Assembly (NCBI GenBank): GCA_902826575.1
Contig: CADEFJ010000001.1
Span: 62,001-126,000, forward strand
Source of the DNA: an uncultured Pseudomonadota bacterium
Lineage (GTDB): Bacteria; Pseudomonadota; Gammaproteobacteria; Steroidobacterales; Steroidobacteraceae
DNA length: 64,000 bases
Direction: 5' to 3'
Numbering within the stretch: the first letter of the stretch is position 1; every line of letters starts with the position of its first letter. A model generated the notes under the pieces. The model was not told where the DNA came from and made no database searches. It saw only the letters and a program-made list of their open reading frames with translations. Positions 59,655 to 64,000 of the stretch are shown one piece after another. The position numbers and the translations under genes are program-made.

Positions 59655-61763
59655 TTACGGGCTGAGGGACACCGTCTTTGGCGCGAGGCCCCGTCGGTCG
59701 TAGCCCCCGATCATATCGGCCATGACCTCGGTGGCCTGGTTCAGCACGATATCGGGAGCGTCGTCCGGGTCGAGGTCGTCGACCGACTTGACGGGCTCCT
59801 GGCCCAGCGCCGCGCGCCGGGCGTTTTCACGGGCGAGCCGGTCGCGCTCCAGGGCGGCGCGCTCGTCCTGGCGCTGCTTGAGATTGAGCGAGACCGAGGT
59901 CTGGCTCCTGATTTCCTCGATGGCTGCGATGTCCGCAACCAGCCAGCGATAATCCGGGTCGACTGCGGCGCGCGCACCTTCCTCGTCGGCGAGCGCCGTC
60001 GGGACCACACCGTCCGCCGCGACGGTGCGATAGGGCACACCGGCGATGCGATCCCAGGGCAGCGCTTCGTCGAGCGAACTCTCGCCCACATCGTTGAGGC
60101 TGATCAGCGAGGCGAGCGGCACGTCGGGCGAGACCCCGCGCAGCTGCGTGCTCTCGCCCGTGATGCGATAGAACTTGCCGATGGTGACGGTGAGCTGGCC
60201 GTTGACCGGCTTCTTGACGAAGCCGTCGAGCGGCACGAGGTTCTGCACGGTGCCCTTGCCGAAGGTCTGCTGGCCGAGCACGATGCCGCGCCGGTAGTCC
60301 TGGATCGCGCCGGCAAAAATTTCGGACGCCGAGGCGCTGAAGCGATCGACGAGTACGGCCAGCGGGCCAGTGTAAGCGACCCCCGCTTCCGGGTCGTCGA
60401 GCACTTCGGTGCGCCCGCCGGAGTCGCGCAACTGTACGACCGGACCGCGGTCGATGAACAGGCCGGTGAGGGCGGTGGCCTCAGGCAGGTAACCACCGCC
60501 GTTGCCACGCAGGTCCATCACCAGGCCGTCAATGCCCTCGGCTTGCAGTTCCTCGATCAACCGGCGCACGTCGCGGGTGGTGCTGCGGAAGTCTTCGTCA
60601 CCGGCATTCTGCGCGGCGATGTCCTGGTAGAAGCCCGGCACGCTGATCACGCCGACGCGATAGCTGTGCCCGCCACGTTCGAGGGTGTGCCGCGACTTCT
60701 GCGCGGCCTGCGCTTCGAGCGTGACCTTGTTGCGCTTGAATTCCAGTGTTTTCTCGGTGGTGCCGGGAGCGGCACCGCCCGGCAGCACACGCAGGCGCAC
60801 GAGTGTGCCGCCCTTGCCGCGGATCAGCTGCACCACGTCGTCGATGCGCCAGCCCACCACGTCGGTGAAGGCGCCGTCCGCGCCCTGGGCGACGCCGACG
60901 ATGCGGTCGGTGGGCTTGAGCGTGCCGGCCACGGCCGCCGGGCCGCCCTCGATGATGTTCATCACCGTGACGAACTCGTCGATCAATTGCAGCGAGGCGC
61001 CAATGCCCTCGTAGTTGAGGCTCATCTGGATGCGGTATTCCTCGGAGTTGCGCGGCGAGAAATAACTCGAATGCGGGTCGAAAGTGCGCGCGTACGAGTT
61101 CATCAAATTCTCGAACACGTCCTCGGCGCTCACCTGCTCGACGCGCTTCAGCACGCGCTCATAGCGTTTGCGCAGCGTGTCGGCCGCCTCATCCCAGGTC
61201 TTGCCGGCGAGGATCAGGCCGAGTGCGTCGTTCTTGACCCGCCGGCGCCAGATCTCGTTCATCTGCGCCTCGGTGGCTGGCCAGCTCGCCTTCGAGCGAT
61301 CGAACTCGAAGGACTCATCGACGGTCCAGTCCGGCTCCTTCGCGAGTTGCACCAGCGCGTGCTGCACGCGATCCCGGTTGCGGGCCTGGTAGCGCGCGAA
61401 GATCACGTAGGCGGGCTCGATCTCGCCGGTGCGGATCATGTCGTCGAAGCGCAGCCGATAGCGCTCGAACTCGGCGATGTCACTCGCGAGGAAGTAGCTG
61501 TGCTGGCCGTCGAGGAACTGCAGGTAACGATCGAAGACCTGCGCGGACATCTGGTCGTCGATGTCGGCGCGGCGGTAATGCGTGTCCTCGAGGATCATGC
61601 CGACGCGCCGGGCGACCAGCCGGTGGCGCTCGCTCGGCGCAAGTGCGCCGGGCGGCAGCGCCGAAGTGCTGGCCGGGGCCTGCGAAGAACTGACCAGGGC
61701 CAGCAGCACCGCAACCATGGCGGAAGCGGTGAAACCGGTGGTGAGGCGTTGGGTCGACTGCAT
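59655..61763 (-). CDS. prc: Prc/Tsp-like C-terminal processing protease (S41)
   Basis: 702 residues, matching E. coli Prc (682). A signal peptide precedes an N-terminal helical domain (VFDRYLQFLDGQHSYFLASDIAEF), the PDZ domain (YEGIGASLQLIDEFVTVMNIIEGGPAAVAGTLKPTDRIVGV) and the S41 domain with VMDLRGNGGGYLPEA, nucleophile Ser in DRFSASASEIFAGAIQDY and Lys in FGKGTVQN. It trims or degrades periplasmic proteins with exposed C-termini. The Met at 61763 is chosen because the signal peptide begins there. Confidence 0.94.
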   Translation of the reverse strand: MQSTQRLTTGFTASAMVAVLLALVSSSQAPASTSALPPGALAPSERHRLVARRVGMILEDTHYRRADIDDQMSAQVFDRYLQFLDGQHSYFLASDIAEFERYRLRFDDMIRTGEIEPAYVIFARYQARNRDRVQHALVQLAKEPDWTVDESFEFDRSKASWPATEAQMNEIWRRRVKNDALGLILAGKTWDEAADTLRKRYERVLKRVEQVSAEDVFENLMNSYARTFDPHSSYFSPRNSEEYRIQMSLNYEGIGASLQLIDEFVTVMNIIEGGPAAVAGTLKPTDRIVGVAQGADGAFTDVVGWRIDDVVQLIRGKGGTLVRLRVLPGGAAPGTTEKTLEFKRNKVTLEAQAAQKSRHTLERGGHSYRVGVISVPGFYQDIAAQNAGDEDFRSTTRDVRRLIEELQAEGIDGLVMDLRGNGGGYLPEATALTGLFIDRGPVVQLRDSGGRTEVLDDPEAGVAYTGPLAVLVDRFSASASEIFAGAIQDYRRGIVLGQQTFGKGTVQNLVPLDGFVKKPVNGQLTVTIGKFYRITGESTQLRGVSPDVPLASLISLNDVGESSLDEALPWDRIAGVPYRTVAADGVVPTALADEEGARAAVDPDYRWLVADIAAIEEIRSQTSVSLNLKQRQDERAALERDRLARENARRAALGQEPVKSVDDLDPDDAPDIVLNQATEVMADMIGGYDRRGLAPKTVSLSP

Positions 61764-61865
61764 TCGGGGCTCGATGATGAGTGCTCGGTTACAATGCCAT
61801 GAGTCTAGGCTAGAACGCGCTGGCGGAAGCAGCAAGTCTGCACCGCGGCATACCCGCTGGAGATC

Positions 61866-62150
61866 ATGCGACCCCTCGCCATGCTCATTGGAATCGTGAT
61901 GGGATCGACTCTTTCGATCTCGGTCGCACTGGCTCTCACCGGCATCGTATTCCTGTTGCTGCCGGAGTACGCCGATCGGCTGGCGCCAGAACGCGCGCCG
62001 CTCGCGCGCGCGCTTGCGCTGGCGCTTGCCCTGACCGTGCTCGCCGCCACCAGCTTCCTTGCCGAGATCCGCATGCGCAGATGGCGTCCGGCCGCCCATT
62101 TCGCGCTGCTCGCGGGGCTGGCGTTCGCCACCTGGATGTACTGGCCCTGA
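61866..62150 (+). CDS. Small hydrophobic membrane protein, unknown
   Basis: 94 residues with three predicted membrane helices (LIGIVMGSTLSISVALALTGIVFLLL, ALALALALTVLAATSFLA, FALLAGLAFATWMYWP). I do not recognise a family. GGAG three bases before the ATG is close but usable. The stop overlaps the start of the next gene by one base (TGATG), so it is translated with the M28 peptidase. Confidence 0.7.
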   Translation: MRPLAMLIGIVMGSTLSISVALALTGIVFLLLPEYADRLAPERAPLARALALALALTVLAATSFLAEIRMRRWRPAAHFALLAGLAFATWMYWP

Positions 62151-63820
62151 TGAGCACTCACCAGCTGTTGGAGCCGGCGAGGCGCCCGCGGGTTCCCGCC
62201 TGGTGTATTTTGCTCGCCTCGGCCGCAGCCGCGGCGGCGGCAGCCGATGTCCCGGTAGCCGTTTCTGCCCAGGTCTACGAAACACATATTGCCGCGCTCG
62301 CGGCCGACGACATGCAGGGGCGCATGCCCGCGACCGACGGCGAGGCCCTGACCATCCGCTACCTCGAGAACGAGTTTCGCAAGCTCGGTGTGGCGCCGGT
62401 CGGCGGCAGCTACCAGCAAGGGGTGCCGCTCGTTGAAATCGCGCCGCGGCCTGATGCCGAACTGCGCTTCGCGACGCCGCAGGGCGAGCAGCGGACGCGC
62501 TTCGGTGAGGATTCCGTCGTCTGGACCAAGCGCGAAGTGACCGCGGCGTCGGTCACGGACAGCGATCTGGTGTTCGTCGGCTACGGCGTGAACGCCCCCG
62601 AGTACGGCTGGAACGATTACGCCGGCGTCGACATGCAGGGCAAGACCGCGTTGATCCTGATCAACGATCCGGGTTTCGCGACCGGCGACGAGTCGCTGTT
62701 TCGTGGCCAGGCGCTGACCTACTACGGCCGCTGGACCTACAAGTTCGAGGAGGCCGCGCGCCAGGGCGCCGCCGCGGCGATCATCGTGCACGAGACCGTG
62801 CCGGCCGCCTACGGCTGGCCCACCGTCGTCAACAGTTGGGCGAATCCGCAACTGCAGATGCGGAGCGTGAACGGCAACGCCGATCGCGTGGCGCTCGAGG
62901 GCTGGATCACCCAGGAGTGCGCCGCTGCGCTGCTGGCCGCGGCGGGGCAGGACTTCGACACCCTGAAGAAGGCCGCCAATACGCGCGGCTTCAGGCCCGT
63001 GCCCTTGCCGGTGCGCGTCAACGGGCGCGTCGCGAACACGCTGCGCCATTCGAGTTCCGCGAATGTCGTGGCGCAGATTCGCGGTACTGAACGGCCGGAG
63101 GAATACGTGCTGTATGTCGCGCACTGGGATCATCTCGGCCGCCTGGCAGGGGGCGAGGGCGATCGCACGTTCAACGGCGCGGTCGACAACGCGAGCGGCG
63201 TGGCGGGCCTGCTGGCGATTGCCGATGCCTTCCAGCGCGCGCCGGTGAAACCTGCGCGCAGCATCCTCTTCGTCGCGGTAACCGCGGAAGAGCAGGGGTT
63301 GCTCGGCAGCGAGTACTACGTCGCGCATCCGCTCGTGCCGCTGGCGCAGACCGTGGCGGTTTTCAACATGGATGCGCTGCAGTTCGCCGGCCCGACGCGC
63401 GACGTGCGCGTGGTGGGTGCCGGCGCGTCCGAGCTCGAGCGTTACCTGCACGAGGAGGCGGGCAGGCGTGGCCTGCGCGCGGCGCCGGAGGCGAACCCGG
63501 AGCGCGGCGCGTTCTATCGTTCCGACCATTTCAATTTCGCGCGTGCCGGCGTGCCGGCGCTGTATCTCAAGGTCGGCATCGACGATCTGGACGGTGGTGT
63601 CGAAGCCGGGCAGGCGCGCGAAGCCGACTACATCGCCTCGCGGTACCACCAGGTCGGTGACAACTACGCCGCGGGCGTTCGACTCGAAGGCGGACTCATC
63701 GTCGTCGAGCTCGTGCATGCCATCGGCAGCCGCCTCGCACAGGAATCAGGCTTCCCGAACTGGTTGCCGGACAATGAATTCCGCGCGGCGCGCGATGCGA
63801 GCCGCCCTGTCGGGCCCTGA
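62150..63820 (+). CDS. Exported M28-family metallopeptidase
   Basis: 556 residues with a signal peptide (WCILLASAAAAAAAA). A PA-type domain (about residues 130-260) is inserted before the catalytic domain, whose zinc ligands and catalytic residues are seen in YVAHWDHLG, GAVDNASGVAGL, TAEEQGLLGSEYY, FNMDALQF and RSDHFNFARAG. The family contains aminopeptidases and glutamate carboxypeptidase-like enzymes. The stop codon is the end of the first unit of a heptamer array. Confidence 0.92.
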   Translation: MSTHQLLEPARRPRVPAWCILLASAAAAAAAADVPVAVSAQVYETHIAALAADDMQGRMPATDGEALTIRYLENEFRKLGVAPVGGSYQQGVPLVEIAPRPDAELRFATPQGEQRTRFGEDSVVWTKREVTAASVTDSDLVFVGYGVNAPEYGWNDYAGVDMQGKTALILINDPGFATGDESLFRGQALTYYGRWTYKFEEAARQGAAAAIIVHETVPAAYGWPTVVNSWANPQLQMRSVNGNADRVALEGWITQECAAALLAAAGQDFDTLKKAANTRGFRPVPLPVRVNGRVANTLRHSSSANVVAQIRGTERPEEYVLYVAHWDHLGRLAGGEGDRTFNGAVDNASGVAGLLAIADAFQRAPVKPARSILFVAVTAEEQGLLGSEYYVAHPLVPLAQTVAVFNMDALQFAGPTRDVRVVGAGASELERYLHEEAGRRGLRAAPEANPERGAFYRSDHFNFARAGVPALYLKVGIDDLDGGVEAGQAREADYIASRYHQVGDNYAAGVRLEGGLIVVELVHAIGSRLAQESGFPNWLPDNEFRAARDASRPVGP

Positions 63821-63862
63821 GCCCTAAGCCCTAAGCTCTTAGCTCCAAGTTCCGAGCCCAGC
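63814..63862. repeat. Degenerate heptamer array at convergent gene ends
   Basis: Seven consecutive 7-base units run from GCCCTGA (which includes the M28 stop) through GCCCTAA twice, GCTCTTA, GCTCCAA, GTTCCGA and GCCCAGC, decaying as they go. The array fills the gap to the next, oppositely oriented gene. Units match those of the inverted-repeat element at 33519-33824, also between convergent genes. Confidence 0.65.
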
Positions 63863-63866
63863 GAGC

Positions 63867-64000
63867 CTAGCGGCGTCCGCCCTGACGGCCCCAGATGTTC
63901 GCCGGCGCCTTGCCGGCATTGGCATTGTACGGATCGTTGCCGCGCTCACGTTCATCGGAAGCAATTTCGTGCAGCAACGCGAGGCTCACGCGTTTCAGCG
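63867..64000 (-). CDS. C-terminal end of an unknown protein (partial)
   Basis: An open frame enters from the right edge and ends in SDERERGNDPYNANAGKAPANIWGRQGGRR. Only about 43 residues are visible, polar and Gly/Arg/Asn-rich at the end, so I cannot name it. It is convergent with the M28 peptidase gene across the heptamer array. Confidence 0.55.
   Translation of the reverse strand, partial: LKRVSLALLHEIASDERERGNDPYNANAGKAPANIWGRQGGRR

Noticed and set aside
61805..63718. A 637-codon minus-strand frame opposite the M28 peptidase
   Set aside because: Antisense to an intact peptidase with all zinc ligands; no recognisable protein features.

Overview
This window is chromosomal DNA of high G+C content, almost fully coding, with no insertion sequence, phage gene, integrase or CRISPR array that I could see. 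Several gene orders match those of Gammaproteobacteria: gcvR-bcp divergent from dapA followed by a BamC-like lipoprotein, tRNA-Ser/4.5S RNA/dnaX-ybaB-recR, rsgA divergent from orn, and ppsA divergent from ppsR. The sufR-B-C-D-S-U-T order and the TonB-dependent receptor suggest a Xanthomonadales/Nevskiales/Steroidobacteraceae-like aerobe. That placement is inferred from gene content only.

Layout. (1) 1-13844 is an accessory metabolic region. A minus-strand operon encodes a Tat-exported beta-lactamase-fold serine hydrolase and two small secreted proteins. Facing away from it is a plus-strand run: TonB-dependent receptor, beta-decarboxylating dehydrogenase (isocitrate/isopropylmalate family), cupin, aconitase-family hydratase and a CitMHS-type carboxylate transporter. 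It is followed by a periplasmic binding protein facing a TctD/TctE-like two-component system. Together these look like a self-contained uptake, sensing and oxidation route for citrate or a citrate-like tricarboxylate. (2) 13871-20568 holds an M20 peptidase, a PepSY membrane protein, an SGNH hydrolase, and a porin with its own two-component system. (3) 20627-29298 is typA and then, in transcription order, sufR-B-C-D-S-U-T-sixA; its promoter carries an IscR-type palindrome and appears to give a leaderless mRNA. (4) 29398-34607 has class I fructose-bisphosphate aldolase, then the whole Mla phospholipid-transport pathway, mlaFEDCB, with mlaA convergent. The mlaB/mlaA gap is a 300-bp inverted-repeat element built of heptamers. 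(5) 34647-50510 is core housekeeping: bepA, phoH-like, bcp, gcvR, dapA, mini-bamC, tRNA-Ser, ffs, dnaX, ybaB, recR, rsgA, orn, ppsA and ppsR. (6) 50576-64000 contains DUF1249, an unknown coiled-coil protein, a three-gene RND efflux operon with a 26-bp palindromic operator, a Prc-like protease, and an M28 peptidase that ends in another heptamer array.

The items most worth following up are the tricarboxylate cluster with its permease-less binding protein, the reduced BamC that keeps little more than the segment resembling the BamD-binding peptide, the heptamer elements at convergent gene ends, and the leaderless autoregulated suf promoter.
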